Shown: piece by piece, positions 17,765 to 25,589 of the stretch
Layout: each line of letters opens with the position of its first letter
How positions within the stretch are numbered: the stretch's first letter is position 1
From: Parageobacillus sp. KH3-4
GTDB lineage: Bacteria; Bacillota; Bacilli; Bacillales; Anoxybacillaceae
Assembly (NCBI RefSeq): GCF_022846435.1
Contig: NZ_AP025627.1
Coordinates: forward strand, 2,018,001-2,082,000
Direction: 5' to 3'
DNA length: 64,000 nt
The notes under the pieces: model-generated
Databases searched by the model: none
What the model was told of the DNA's origin: nothing
Seen by the model: only the letters and a program-made list of their open reading frames with translations
Translations under genes and position numbers: made by a program

Positions 17765-18631
17765 TTAAATGAACAACGAACCGATAAACACAAATATCGT
17801 AATATACATAATAAGCACAAGTACAAAGCGGGTCTTAAACGACTGCAACAGCATCAACGTATTTTTGATATCCAGCATCGGTCCATATACAAGAAAGGCT
17901 GCGAGCGCCCCAAACGGGAACGTATTTTGGAACGACGAAGCAATAAACGCATCCGCTTCTGAACATAATGATAGCACAAAGGCAAGCGCCATCATGACAA
18001 GAATGGAAGACACTTTTCCTTGGCCAACCGCAAGCAATGTCGATGTTTTCACATACGTTTGCATCACCGACGCAAAAAACGCGCCAATAATCAAATATTT
18101 GCCTGTCGTAAAAAATTCATCGATCGTATGTTGCAACGTCCCGATCCATTTTTCTTTCCACGATTTTGGCAAAACGGTATGAATCGTTTCTTCCTTTCGC
18201 AACTGGCTATCTTTATATTGCACGGATATGATGAAACCGATGATGATCGCGACGATACAAGCAAAAATGGACCGATATAAAACCATCGTCCAACTGCTTC
18301 CAAATGCAATATACGTCGAAAATAATACAATCGGATTAATGACAGGCCCCGTTAACATAAACGGTATTGCCGCATACAAAGGCACTCCTTTTGCTACCAA
18401 TCTTCGCGTAATTGGAACGATCCCGCATTCGCAGGCAGGAAATAACGCTCCTATCAACGTTGCACAGATGACAGCCAACACTTTATTTTTCGGCATCCAT
18501 TTTTCGACCATTTCTTCCGTTACAAACATTTGAATAATCCCTGAAATGAACACACCGAGTACAACAAACGGCAGCGCTTCTATTAAAATACTAATAAATA
18601 TCGTATTTAGCTGAAGAAATGTCTTCGTCAT
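17765..18631 (-). CDS. ycgR: YcgR-like permease (DUF318 family)
   Basis: About 288 residues with eight or so membrane segments. Signature motifs are LPFVVLGVFISG, GALFPACECGIVPI near 65, FMLTGPVINPIV near 100 and LSLCSEADAFIASSF near 240, typical of the DUF318 permeases related to ArsP. The conserved Cys in ACECG and LCSEAD suggest metal or thiol-compound transport. I chose the ATG at 18631 (MTKTFLQLN) after AAGGAG; the frame is open upstream but that part is not credible. It forms a two-gene unit with ycgQ. Confidence 0.87.
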   Translation of the reverse strand: MTKTFLQLNTIFISILIEALPFVVLGVFISGIIQMFVTEEMVEKWMPKNKVLAVICATLIGALFPACECGIVPITRRLVAKGVPLYAAIPFMLTGPVINPIVLFSTYIAFGSSWTMVLYRSIFACIVAIIIGFIISVQYKDSQLRKEETIHTVLPKSWKEKWIGTLQHTIDEFFTTGKYLIIGAFFASVMQTYVKTSTLLAVGQGKVSSILVMMALAFVLSLCSEADAFIASSFQNTFPFGALAAFLVYGPMLDIKNTLMLLQSFKTRFVLVLIMYITIFVFIGSLFI

Positions 18632-18693
18632 ATCAATAAGCTCTCCTTTTCTAACATTACAACCGTTTATTGTACCATGAATGACTCTTTTAT

Positions 18694-18710
18694 TCATGAA
18701 ATTTTCATGA
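18694..18710. promoter_or_regulatory. 17-bp perfect palindrome upstream of ycgRQ
   Basis: TCATGAAATTTTCATGA is an 8-1-8 perfect inverted repeat, 63 bases upstream of the ycgR start. Its position suits an operator. It does not match the Bacillus Zur consensus closely, so the regulator is open. Confidence 0.5.
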
Positions 18711-18734
18711 GAATCTTCATTTTTATAAAAATAT

Positions 18735-18769
18735 AAAAAAGCTGAGCGACAAATCACGCTCAGCTTTTT
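18735..18769 (-). terminator. terminator of the fruRKA operon
   Basis: A 13-bp stem (AAAAAGCTGAGCG with CGCTCAGCTTTTT) is followed by a T-rich stretch on the minus strand, 5 bases after the fruA stop. Confidence 0.9.
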
Positions 18770-18773
18770 CCTA

Positions 18774-20639
18774 TTATTCTTCCACTTCTTTTTTCCACAG
18801 ACCAACCATCAAAGCAGTAACGATCGCGCCTACTAAAATCGCAAATACGTATAATAGAGGGTTTCCTTTGACAATCGGAATAACGAAAATTCCGCCGTGC
18901 GGAGCTGGAAGGCCGATTTTAAACAGCATCGTCAGCGCCCCGCTCACCGCAGAACCGACAATAATCGATGGGATGACGCGCACTGGATCGGCTGCTGCGA
19001 ACGGAATCGCCCCCTCTGTGATAAATGTCGCCCCCATGATATAGCATGTCTTTCCAGCTTCACGCTCCGCTTTGGTAAATTTCTTTTTAAAAAATGTCGT
19101 CGCAAGCGCCAGCCCTAGCGGCGGCACCATTCCTCCAGCCATGATCGCCGCGTGCGGAGCATAGTTGCCGGCATCAATCATGGCAATCCCAAACGTAAAT
19201 GCCGCTTTGTTAATCGGGCCGCCCATATCGACCGCCATCATGCCGCCAAGAATCGCGCCAAGCAAAACTAAATTTGCCGTCCCCATATTTTCAAGCCAAT
19301 GCTTCAACGCTTCATTTAACGCCTTCACCGGATCGATGATGACATACATCATGATAATCCCTGTAATGAAAATGCCAAAAAGCGGATAAAGCAACACTGG
19401 CTTGATCCCCTCAAGCGACTGTGGCAGACGGCTAAATAGCTTCTTCAAGCCAACGACTAAATATCCGGCAAGAAATCCGGCGATTAGCCCGCCTAAAAAT
19501 CCTGCTCCGCCGTTTGCTGCCATGAAACCGCCCACCATTCCCGGGGCAAAACCTGGGCGATCGGCAATGCTCATGGCAATGAAACCGGCAAGCACCGGAA
19601 TCATCAACGCAAACGCGTTTCCACCACCGATATCCATGAGCGCTTTCGCGATTGGATGATACGACGGATCTTTCGGATCAAACGCTTTAATGCCGAAAAT
19701 AAATGATATCGCAATTAAAATACCGCCGCCGACAACGAACGGGAGCATGTTGGAAACCCCGTTCATTAAATGTTTATAAAATCCTGTGCGCGCTTTTCCT
19801 TCCATTGTTGCTTCTTTCATGCCGCTTCCTTGATAAATTGGCGCATCTTGCTTGAGAGCTTGCTCAATTAACTCTTTCGGGTTACGAATCGCTTGCGCAA
19901 CCGGCACTTGAATAACATGTTTTCCTTTGAACCGTTCCATTTCCACTTGCTTATCCGCTGCAACGATGACGGCAACCGCATCTTCGATATCTTGTTTCGT
20001 CAACTTATTTTTTACACCGCTAGAACCGTTTGTTTCCACTTTCATTTCTACATCCATTTCTGCGGCTTTTGCTTTTAATGAGTCCGCCGCCATATACGTA
20101 TGAGCGATTCCCGTCGGGCAGGCGGTAACGGCGATAACTTTTGGACGTTTCGACGGCGAAACAGGCGTATTTTCTACCTCTCTTTCTCCTTCCTTTTCTG
20201 CAATCAAGCGAATAATTTCCTCTTCACTTGAAGCGCTTTCAATCTGTGCGCGGAAAGAGGAATCCATTAACATCGACGATAAGCGGGCAAGCGCTTCCAA
20301 ATGCGTATTGTCCACTCCTTCCGGCGCCGCGATCATAAAAAACAAACGGCTTGGTTTTCCATCAAGCGCATCATAATCAATGCCACTATCGGAACGGCCA
20401 AACGCTACGGCAGGTCGCTTTACCGCAGCTGTTTTCGCATGCGGAATGGCAATCCCATCGCCGACACCTGTCGTGCTTTGCGCTTCGCGCGCAAAAATCG
20501 CTTCTTTAAACGCTTGTGCATCGCGCAATATTCCTGCTTCTTGTAATTTTGCGACAAGCTCGTCAATTACCTCTTCTTTTGTTTTCGCTTGAAGATGAAG
20601 AATCATCGCCTCTTTTGTAAGCAAATCGGTAATTTTCAT
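18774..20639 (-). CDS. fruA: fructose-specific PTS enzyme IIABC (FruA)
   Basis: A 621-residue fusion transporter that imports fructose as fructose 1-phosphate. Residues 1-150 are EIIA with the phosphorylated His67 (GIAIPHAKT). Residues 165-265 are EIIB with Cys174 (VTACPTGIAHTY). From about 290 on is EIIC, with eight or more membrane segments. The ATG at 20639 follows AAGGGGGG; seven extra upstream codons in the frame are discounted. It is the third gene of fruR-fruK-fruA, 27 bases after fruK. Confidence 0.97.
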   Translation of the reverse strand: MKITDLLTKEAMILHLQAKTKEEVIDELVAKLQEAGILRDAQAFKEAIFAREAQSTTGVGDGIAIPHAKTAAVKRPAVAFGRSDSGIDYDALDGKPSRLFFMIAAPEGVDNTHLEALARLSSMLMDSSFRAQIESASSEEEIIRLIAEKEGEREVENTPVSPSKRPKVIAVTACPTGIAHTYMAADSLKAKAAEMDVEMKVETNGSSGVKNKLTKQDIEDAVAVIVAADKQVEMERFKGKHVIQVPVAQAIRNPKELIEQALKQDAPIYQGSGMKEATMEGKARTGFYKHLMNGVSNMLPFVVGGGILIAISFIFGIKAFDPKDPSYHPIAKALMDIGGGNAFALMIPVLAGFIAMSIADRPGFAPGMVGGFMAANGGAGFLGGLIAGFLAGYLVVGLKKLFSRLPQSLEGIKPVLLYPLFGIFITGIIMMYVIIDPVKALNEALKHWLENMGTANLVLLGAILGGMMAVDMGGPINKAAFTFGIAMIDAGNYAPHAAIMAGGMVPPLGLALATTFFKKKFTKAEREAGKTCYIMGATFITEGAIPFAAADPVRVIPSIIVGSAVSGALTMLFKIGLPAPHGGIFVIPIVKGNPLLYVFAILVGAIVTALMVGLWKKEVEE

Positions 20640-20666
20640 CAAAATGCCCCCCTTTTTCATATGCCA

Positions 20667-21578
20667 TTAAAAACGCTTAACATTTACTTCACACACTAGC
20701 TGTTCGACACGGTCTTTCGTGCATAAATCTTCGGAAAACGCCGTTGCGCTTCCAGACGCGACACTATAAGCAAATGCTTCTTCCAAGCTTTTGCCGCTTG
20801 TATATGCGGCAAGAAATCCTGCCACCATCGAATCACCGGCACCAACGGAATTTTTTACCGTTCCTTTCGGCGCCTTGGCAAACAGCGTCATTTCTTTGTT
20901 AAAATAGAAAGCACCATTTCCCGCCATCGATACGATGACATTTTCCACTCCCAATTCTACTAACCGGCGGCCATAAACCATGATCTCATCTTTCGAATGA
21001 AAGCTTGTCTCGAATAGCTCCGCTAATTCTTTATGGTTTGGTTTTGCCAAAAATGGCTTCCGCGCAAGCAGCTGTTTTAGCGCCGGGCCGCTTGTATCGA
21101 CAACGACTTTTGCTTTCCCTTTTTTCGCTTCGTCGATGATTTTCTCATAAATGTCCGGAGACAAGGAAGACGGCACACTTCCCGCAAGGACAACCACATC
21201 GTCTTCGGTTAAAGCTTGCATTTTTTGGATTAATGCTTCTTCATATTTCGGCTCAATCATCGGCCCTTGACCGTTAATTTCCGTCTCTGTCCCCGACTTT
21301 AGCTTCACATTAATGCGCGTATTTCCCGGCACCTCGACAAAATCGCAGGCAATGTTTTCGTTTTGCAATTGTTCGATAATAAACGCACCGGTAAATCCGC
21401 CGATAAACCCTAACGCCGTGCTCTCTACACCAAGCCGCTTGAGCACACGCGAGACATTGATCCCTTTTCCACCGGGGAATGCCAACGTTTTCACCGCACG
21501 GTTTAATTCGCCAACGCGAAATTCGTCAACATGAACGATATAATCAACAGATGGGTTTAACGTGCATGTATAAATCAT
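20667..21578 (-). CDS. fruK: 1-phosphofructokinase FruK
   Basis: A 303-residue PfkB-family kinase that converts fructose 1-phosphate to fructose 1,6-bisphosphate. The N-terminal YTCTLNPSVDY, the GGKGINVSRVL motif near 37 and the C-terminal GAGDSMVAGF with the catalytic Asp are complete. The ATG at 21578 overlaps the fruR stop by 4 bases (ATGA), so the two are translationally coupled; AGAGG lies upstream. A frame extension of 16 codons lies inside fruR and is not used. Confidence 0.96.
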   Translation of the reverse strand: MIYTCTLNPSVDYIVHVDEFRVGELNRAVKTLAFPGGKGINVSRVLKRLGVESTALGFIGGFTGAFIIEQLQNENIACDFVEVPGNTRINVKLKSGTETEINGQGPMIEPKYEEALIQKMQALTEDDVVVLAGSVPSSLSPDIYEKIIDEAKKGKAKVVVDTSGPALKQLLARKPFLAKPNHKELAELFETSFHSKDEIMVYGRRLVELGVENVIVSMAGNGAFYFNKEMTLFAKAPKGTVKNSVGAGDSMVAGFLAAYTSGKSLEEAFAYSVASGSATAFSEDLCTKDRVEQLVCEVNVKRF

Positions 21579-22327
21579 TTTGTCACAACCTCTACTGCTG
21601 TTTTTGCTTTGTATGGTTCTAGCCATTCTTCAGCTAATTCATCTGTAATCAACACCGCTTCATGGAGTTCAGCAATTTTCGCAAATGCGCTTTCATTAAG
21701 TTTAGAATGGTCGGCAAGCACATACGCCTTTTGGGATAGCTGTATCGCCGTATGTTTTATCATCGCCTCTTCCGGGTCAGGTGTTGTATATCCATATTCA
21801 TAGTGAACGCCGTTTGCGCCGATAAAACATTTATCAAAGCTGTAGCTTTGCAATGCCTGCAGCGCACCGCGGCCAATAAGCGCTTTCGTTTTCTTTTTCA
21901 CAAAGCCGCCGAGCAAATATGTCGGAATGTCATATTCTAAAAGCATATCTAGATGCATAATACCATTCGTGACGACAACGATATCTTTGCCATGCAGATG
22001 TGGAATCATTTCGAACGTCGTTGTTCCAGCGTCCAAATAAATGCAATCGCCGTTTTGCACAAGGCTTGCCGCATACTCGGCAATCCGTTTCTTTTCTTGT
22101 CTATGTTTTGTTGATTTTTCTAAGACGCTTAATTCTTCCCGCTTCTTTTGTAGCAATGTTGCGCCACCGTGAATGCGCCGCAATTTTTTCTCTTTTTCCA
22201 ACTGCGTCAAATCACGGCGAATTGTTGACTCCGACGAATTGGTCGCTTCGACTAGTTCTTGCAGCTTCACTACTTCTTTTTCTGCGAGAAGTTCCAATAT
22301 AGTACGGTGGCGTTCTTCTGTGAGCAA
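21575..22327 (-). CDS. fruR: DeoR-family repressor of the fructose operon (FruR)
   Basis: A 250-residue DeoR regulator. An N-terminal winged helix-turn-helix (ERHRTILELL, SSESTIRRDL, RIHGGA) is followed by a sugar-phosphate sensing domain (DAGTTTFEM near 99, TNGI, ADHSKLNESAF near 205). By analogy with Bacillus subtilis FruR it represses the operon until fructose 1-phosphate binds. The start is TTG at 22327, eight bases after AAGGAGG. It is the first gene of the operon and faces a run of 10-bp operator repeats. Confidence 0.94.
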   Translation of the reverse strand: MLTEERHRTILELLAEKEVVKLQELVEATNSSESTIRRDLTQLEKEKKLRRIHGGATLLQKKREELSVLEKSTKHRQEKKRIAEYAASLVQNGDCIYLDAGTTTFEMIPHLHGKDIVVVTNGIMHLDMLLEYDIPTYLLGGFVKKKTKALIGRGALQALQSYSFDKCFIGANGVHYEYGYTTPDPEEAMIKHTAIQLSQKAYVLADHSKLNESAFAKIAELHEAVLITDELAEEWLEPYKAKTAVEVVTK

Positions 22328-22369
22328 CTATCCCACCTCCTTGGATGGAAATGATCACTTTGTACTTTT

Positions 22370-22443
22370 ATCATAAATGAAAGCGATTTAAAAATCAATC
22401 ATTTTCGATCAAAATCATTCAAAATAATTCATATTTAGTCAAA
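22370..22443 (-). promoter_or_regulatory. fruRKA promoter with cre and five 10-bp operator repeats
   Basis: Minus strand: -35 TTGATT (22393-22398), 17-base spacer, -10 TATGAT (22370-22375). A cre-like site TGAAAGCGATTTAA (22378-22391) fills the spacer, so CcpA would block polymerase. From 22394 to 22443 five contiguous 10-bp units follow the pattern TTTGANTNAN (TTTGACTAAA, TATGAATTAT, TTTGAATGAT, TTTGATCGAA, AATGATTGAT). More degenerate copies continue to about 22462. One-turn direct repeats are the usual DeoR-family operator form. Confidence 0.78.
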
Positions 22444-22492
22444 AAAACATTCAAATTCAATCATTTTTACAAAAAGAAAAGCCGTCCTTTTA

Positions 22493-24355
22493 TCATTGGA
22501 CAGCTTCGTTATCATGATATTTCTCCGTCTGTTTTTGCACACGCGATAAGTATTTTTCTTGAATAAACTCTGTAAATAATTTAGCGTAAAAGGGGTCGAA
22601 CTGAGTGCCTGCGCAACGCATAATTTCGGATACTGCCTCTTCAAACGTTTTCGTGCGTTGGTATGGCCGTTCTGTCGTCATCGCATCAAACGAGTCAATA
22701 ATACATAAAATACGAACAAGCTTTGGAATTTCTTCTCCTTTTAGTCCGTATGGATATCCCTTTCCGTCATACCGTTCATGATGAAGTTCTACTAACGGAA
22801 TCAAATCATCAAACTGTTTTTCCGCTGCTATTATTTCTTTTCCCCACGTTACATGTTTCTTCACGATTTCCCATTCATGCCGTTCCAATTTTCCTTCTTT
22901 ATTTAAAATATCCCGTGGCACTTCGATTTTTCCAATATCATGAATTAACGCCCCTAAAACGAGCGTTTGTCTTTCATGGTCGGTTAAATCAAGCATTTGG
23001 CTAAATTCGGAGGCATATTTGAATACCCGCTTACTATGACGATACGTATAAACGTCTTTTGATAAAAAAAATTTGACTTGCTGTTCAAGCGTATCAAGGT
23101 TTTCTTTAAACTTTATTTCATCAAAGCAAATGTTATGTTCTTCATATACTTGTACATTATTTTTCCCTTGTGCTTTTGCGTAATAAAGCGCCTGATCTGC
23201 TTTATGAATTAACTCACCGCTGTCATACATGCTTCTTTCCATTTCGGCAATCCCGCAAGAAAACGAAAGGCAGCGGTAAGGAACATGCTCCACCCCAAAA
23301 AAGTATGTATCGTTTATTTCTTTCCGCAATCGGTCCAAAAACGAAAACGCTTCTTCCTTTGTTGTACTGGGCATTAAAATGGCAAACTCCTCGCCGCCAT
23401 ACCGCGCCGCTACAAAGTCTGTTCCGTCCACCGCTTTTTTTAGCAGCTCGCCGAAAAACTGCAGCAGCTTGTCCCCTTGCAGATGGCCGTTGCGGTCGTT
23501 ATATTTTTTAAAATCATCTAAATCTAATAAAGCAAGAGTAAACGGCTGTTTCAATTTTTTTGCATCATGAAACTGTTCATTCAACATCTCTTTAAAATAA
23601 CCATGATTATAAAGCCTTGTTAAATGATCTCTATTAGCTCGCTCTGATACTTCCTGATATAAATAAAGAAACTTACGAAACACCGCTGATAAAATGACAA
23701 CTAAAACAGTAAATAAAAACAAACCAAAATACTGTTTTTCATTTAATAAAATCGCTAAAACAAGTGATAGTAATAACGTAACGCAATAGCCAATAGCTGA
23801 TTCCAATAAAACTCCTAAATCAAAAGTTCCTTTAAATATGCGATCAAAAAAGATAAAAAATAAAAACATTAAACAAATATTTAGACTAAAATAGACGACC
23901 AAGCTAATCATATACGGAAGCAAATTTTGGGTATTTATTTCACCAATATGCCCACCGGAAAACAAAAATGAATAATAGGCACCGACAATCATAATGGAAT
24001 ACATGGAAAAATTAAAAAGGTGCTTCCACCATACCATTTTACGCTTGTAAAGAAATTCAATAACGCTGCTAATAAGTAAAACATTCATCACTAAATCAAT
24101 GTCATGTAAAAACATCACTGCTAAATAAATCGCCGAATCCATCGAAAACGAATTATCCTTTGGAGGAAGATGAATTAAAAACTTGTTTAGTAAAATAATA
24201 GATCCGGATAACATATAAATGAAAACCCAATCCTCTAGGGATTGAGTGACAAAATTACTTTCTACTAAAAATAAAAATAAACCTAACAACAAAACAAATA
24301 GTACATATGTTTTTGCATATTTTTTGATATGCATCATATAATCACTCTCATTCAT
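22493..24355 (-). CDS. membrane GGDEF / HD-GYP protein (cyclic-di-GMP turnover)
   Basis: A 620-residue protein. About seven membrane segments occupy residues 13-235. A GGDEF domain follows at about 240-405, with RYGGEEF, a catalytically competent signature, and DLDDFKKYND. An HD-GYP domain lies at about 425-600, with LIHDIGKIEVP and HHERYDGKGYP, the full metal and GYP motifs. It may both make and degrade cyclic-di-GMP. A second ATG at 24337 preceded by GAGAGTG could be the true start. Base composition is more AT-rich than most neighbours. It is the last gene of a unit with DUF5317 and a 30-residue peptide; the transmembrane part might sense that peptide (speculative). Confidence 0.9.
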   Translation of the reverse strand: MNESDYMMHIKKYAKTYVLFVLLLGLFLFLVESNFVTQSLEDWVFIYMLSGSIILLNKFLIHLPPKDNSFSMDSAIYLAVMFLHDIDLVMNVLLISSVIEFLYKRKMVWWKHLFNFSMYSIMIVGAYYSFLFSGGHIGEINTQNLLPYMISLVVYFSLNICLMFLFFIFFDRIFKGTFDLGVLLESAIGYCVTLLLSLVLAILLNEKQYFGLFLFTVLVVILSAVFRKFLYLYQEVSERANRDHLTRLYNHGYFKEMLNEQFHDAKKLKQPFTLALLDLDDFKKYNDRNGHLQGDKLLQFFGELLKKAVDGTDFVAARYGGEEFAILMPSTTKEEAFSFLDRLRKEINDTYFFGVEHVPYRCLSFSCGIAEMERSMYDSGELIHKADQALYYAKAQGKNNVQVYEEHNICFDEIKFKENLDTLEQQVKFFLSKDVYTYRHSKRVFKYASEFSQMLDLTDHERQTLVLGALIHDIGKIEVPRDILNKEGKLERHEWEIVKKHVTWGKEIIAAEKQFDDLIPLVELHHERYDGKGYPYGLKGEEIPKLVRILCIIDSFDAMTTERPYQRTKTFEEAVSEIMRCAGTQFDPFYAKLFTEFIQEKYLSRVQKQTEKYHDNEAVQ

Positions 24356-24371
24356 TTTTTACAAAATTTCA

Positions 24372-24399
24372 AGGAGAAGTTGTTGAATACACTTCTCCT
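24372..24399 (-). other. hairpin between the 30-aa peptide and the GGDEF/HD-GYP gene
   Basis: A perfect 9-bp stem (AGGAGAAGT with ACTTCTCCT, 10-base loop) sits between the two genes. On the minus strand it is followed only by TTGAAATTTT, so it may be a weak attenuator or an RNA-processing element. Confidence 0.55.
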
Positions 24400-24414
24400 G
24401 CATCTAATAAAATA

Positions 24415-24507
24415 TTAGCCACCAAGTTTATATCCTGACGTCAATGCAACAATAATTGAAACGATAATAAATAGATTAATAAGTACTTGTCTTGCTTTTA
24501 CGCTCAA
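24415..24507 (-). CDS. small hydrophobic peptide, 30 aa, unknown function
   Basis: TTG at 24507 opens a 30-codon frame that starts MSVKARQVLINLF, has one hydrophobic helix (about residues 8-24) and ends TSGYKLGG. The ribosome-binding site is near perfect, AAGGAGGTGAG ending about 4 bases before the TTG, and overlaps the stop codon of the DUF5317 gene, so translation is coupled. A basic N-terminus, one membrane helix and a polar Gly-rich tail would suit an exported signal peptide, a small membrane regulator or a short toxin-like peptide. I do not recognise the family. Existence is well supported by the ribosome-binding site; function is not known. Confidence 0.72.
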   Translation of the reverse strand: MSVKARQVLINLFIIVSIIVALTSGYKLGG

Positions 24508-24522
24508 GTTACTCACCTCCTT

Positions 24523-25098
24523 TTATTTACTTACAGGAGCGGTAGAACGTTCTTTGCTCGCTGTGTTAAGCATGAGATGTTGGATAAAGAAAAACGCTCC
24601 AACATTGATGATAACATCGCCAATGCTGATGACTTGCTGACGCGGATATGGCGGTGACAGCGGGATAATATCGCCTAGAAACGGCAACAACGTCTCTGAT
24701 GTAATCGCTTGATGCTTGCCGTATACTCCCGCCTGCAATGCATCTATGTATTCACGGCCGAGAAATTGCGCTGCCTCAACCGACACAGGCATCCTTCCGC
24801 CGTTTACCGCCATAACGATAAAATTTAATAGAACTCCCGCAAAAATAACGATAAATCCAGGCTGGCTTCGGTTAATCCAGAGAAAAAGGAGACCAATCAT
24901 ATATACGAGAAGAAACAAAATGTTGCTTAGTTTGGCGACAATCGCGACTTTATCTTGCAGGGCAAAAATAACGAACTGCACCGCCAACAATAACGGAAAC
25001 AACCATCCCCCGCGCAGCTTCATATGCGCAAGACCTTTCAAACTTCCTCCACGAAAAAAACCAACCACAAGCGATAATAAAATACCATCATAAACCAT
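24523..25098 (-). CDS. DUF5317 family membrane protein
   Basis: A 191-residue protein with about five hydrophobic segments. The conserved motifs of DUF5317 are visible: VNGGRMPVS near 105 and LGDIIPLSPPYPRQQVISIGDVIINVG near 145-170 (shown in part). The ATG at 25098 (MVYDGILLS) follows GAGGAGA; the frame starts six codons earlier inside that site. Function is unknown. It is the first gene of a unit with the 30-residue peptide and the GGDEF/HD-GYP protein, which suggests a shared signalling role. Confidence 0.82.
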   Translation of the reverse strand: MVYDGILLSLVVGFFRGGSLKGLAHMKLRGGWLFPLLLAVQFVIFALQDKVAIVAKLSNILFLLVYMIGLLFLWINRSQPGFIVIFAGVLLNFIVMAVNGGRMPVSVEAAQFLGREYIDALQAGVYGKHQAITSETLLPFLGDIIPLSPPYPRQQVISIGDVIINVGAFFFIQHLMLNTASKERSTAPVSK

Positions 25099-25164
25099 AT
25101 ATTTTCTCCTCATCATTACACAGAAGATTCTGTGTTTTCACAACCGATTTCTTCTTATAATTCA

Positions 25165-25193
25165 TTAATATCGATTTTTTCCGACAATGTAAA
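25165..25193 (-). promoter_or_regulatory. candidate promoter of the DUF5317 operon
   Basis: Minus strand: TTTACA (25188-25193), 17-base spacer, TATTAA (25165-25170). The spacer begins TTGTCGGA, one base off a Spo0A box (TTGTCGAA), so phase-dependent control is possible. No cyclic-di-GMP riboswitch was found in the 260-base upstream region. Confidence 0.5.
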
Positions 25194-25318
25194 TAGTACT
25201 TTTCGATTATTTTTAGTAATTTTTTTCTATTTTCTCTAAAATTCACGGTTATTAGATACTCTTTCCAACAAAATTCAACATTTTTGTCCCCCCCTTTACT
25301 AGTTGCCAGCATAAAAAT

Positions 25319-25353
25319 AAGGATTCCCTATAACTATTTTATAGAGAATCCTT
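25319..25353 (-). terminator. terminator of the feo operon
   Basis: An imperfect stem of about 14 bp (AAGGATTC...GAATCCTT outer arm) is followed by TATTTTTATG on the minus strand, 9 bases past the small FeoB-associated gene. Confidence 0.8.
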
Positions 25354-25361
25354 CTATTTAT

Positions 25362-25523
25362 TTATATACGATCTTCTTGTTTGTAAGGCGAGCAAGAACC
25401 TTGGCAATTATCAGCAAGAGAGCAACCAGCACATTTTCCTTTTGAGCTTTTCTTAATGTGGCGGACAAGCATCCATCCGGCATAACCAAAAATAACGCCA
25501 CCGATCACAATATTCGCAATCAT
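25362..25523 (-). CDS. FeoB-associated Cys-rich membrane protein (53 aa)
   Basis: The 53-residue protein starts MIANIVIGGVIFGYAGWMLV, one membrane helix, followed by a basic stretch (RHIKKSSKGK) and four Cys in CAGCSLADNCQGSC. This is the FeoB-associated Cys-rich family found after feoB in Firmicutes; it probably handles Fe(II) on the cytoplasmic side and may take the place of FeoC, which is absent. The ATG at 25523 has AGAGG upstream. It lies 66 bases after feoB and before the operon terminator. Confidence 0.88.
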   Translation of the reverse strand: MIANIVIGGVIFGYAGWMLVRHIKKSSKGKCAGCSLADNCQGSCSPYKQEDRI

Positions 25524-25589
25524 CGCTTTCGCCTCTTTTTACAAAAACTTTAAAGTTTTCTTTTTTTCGATGATAGACTAAATGACTCA

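Noticed and set aside
18632-18734. Zur box in front of ycgRQ
   Set aside because: No segment matches the Bacillus Zur consensus well. Only the unrelated-looking palindrome at 18694-18710 was kept.
25099-25361. Possible cyclic-di-GMP riboswitch ahead of the DUF5317 operon
   Set aside because: I looked for GEMM-type conserved pieces and found none; only promoter-like elements and a terminator of the feo operon are visible.
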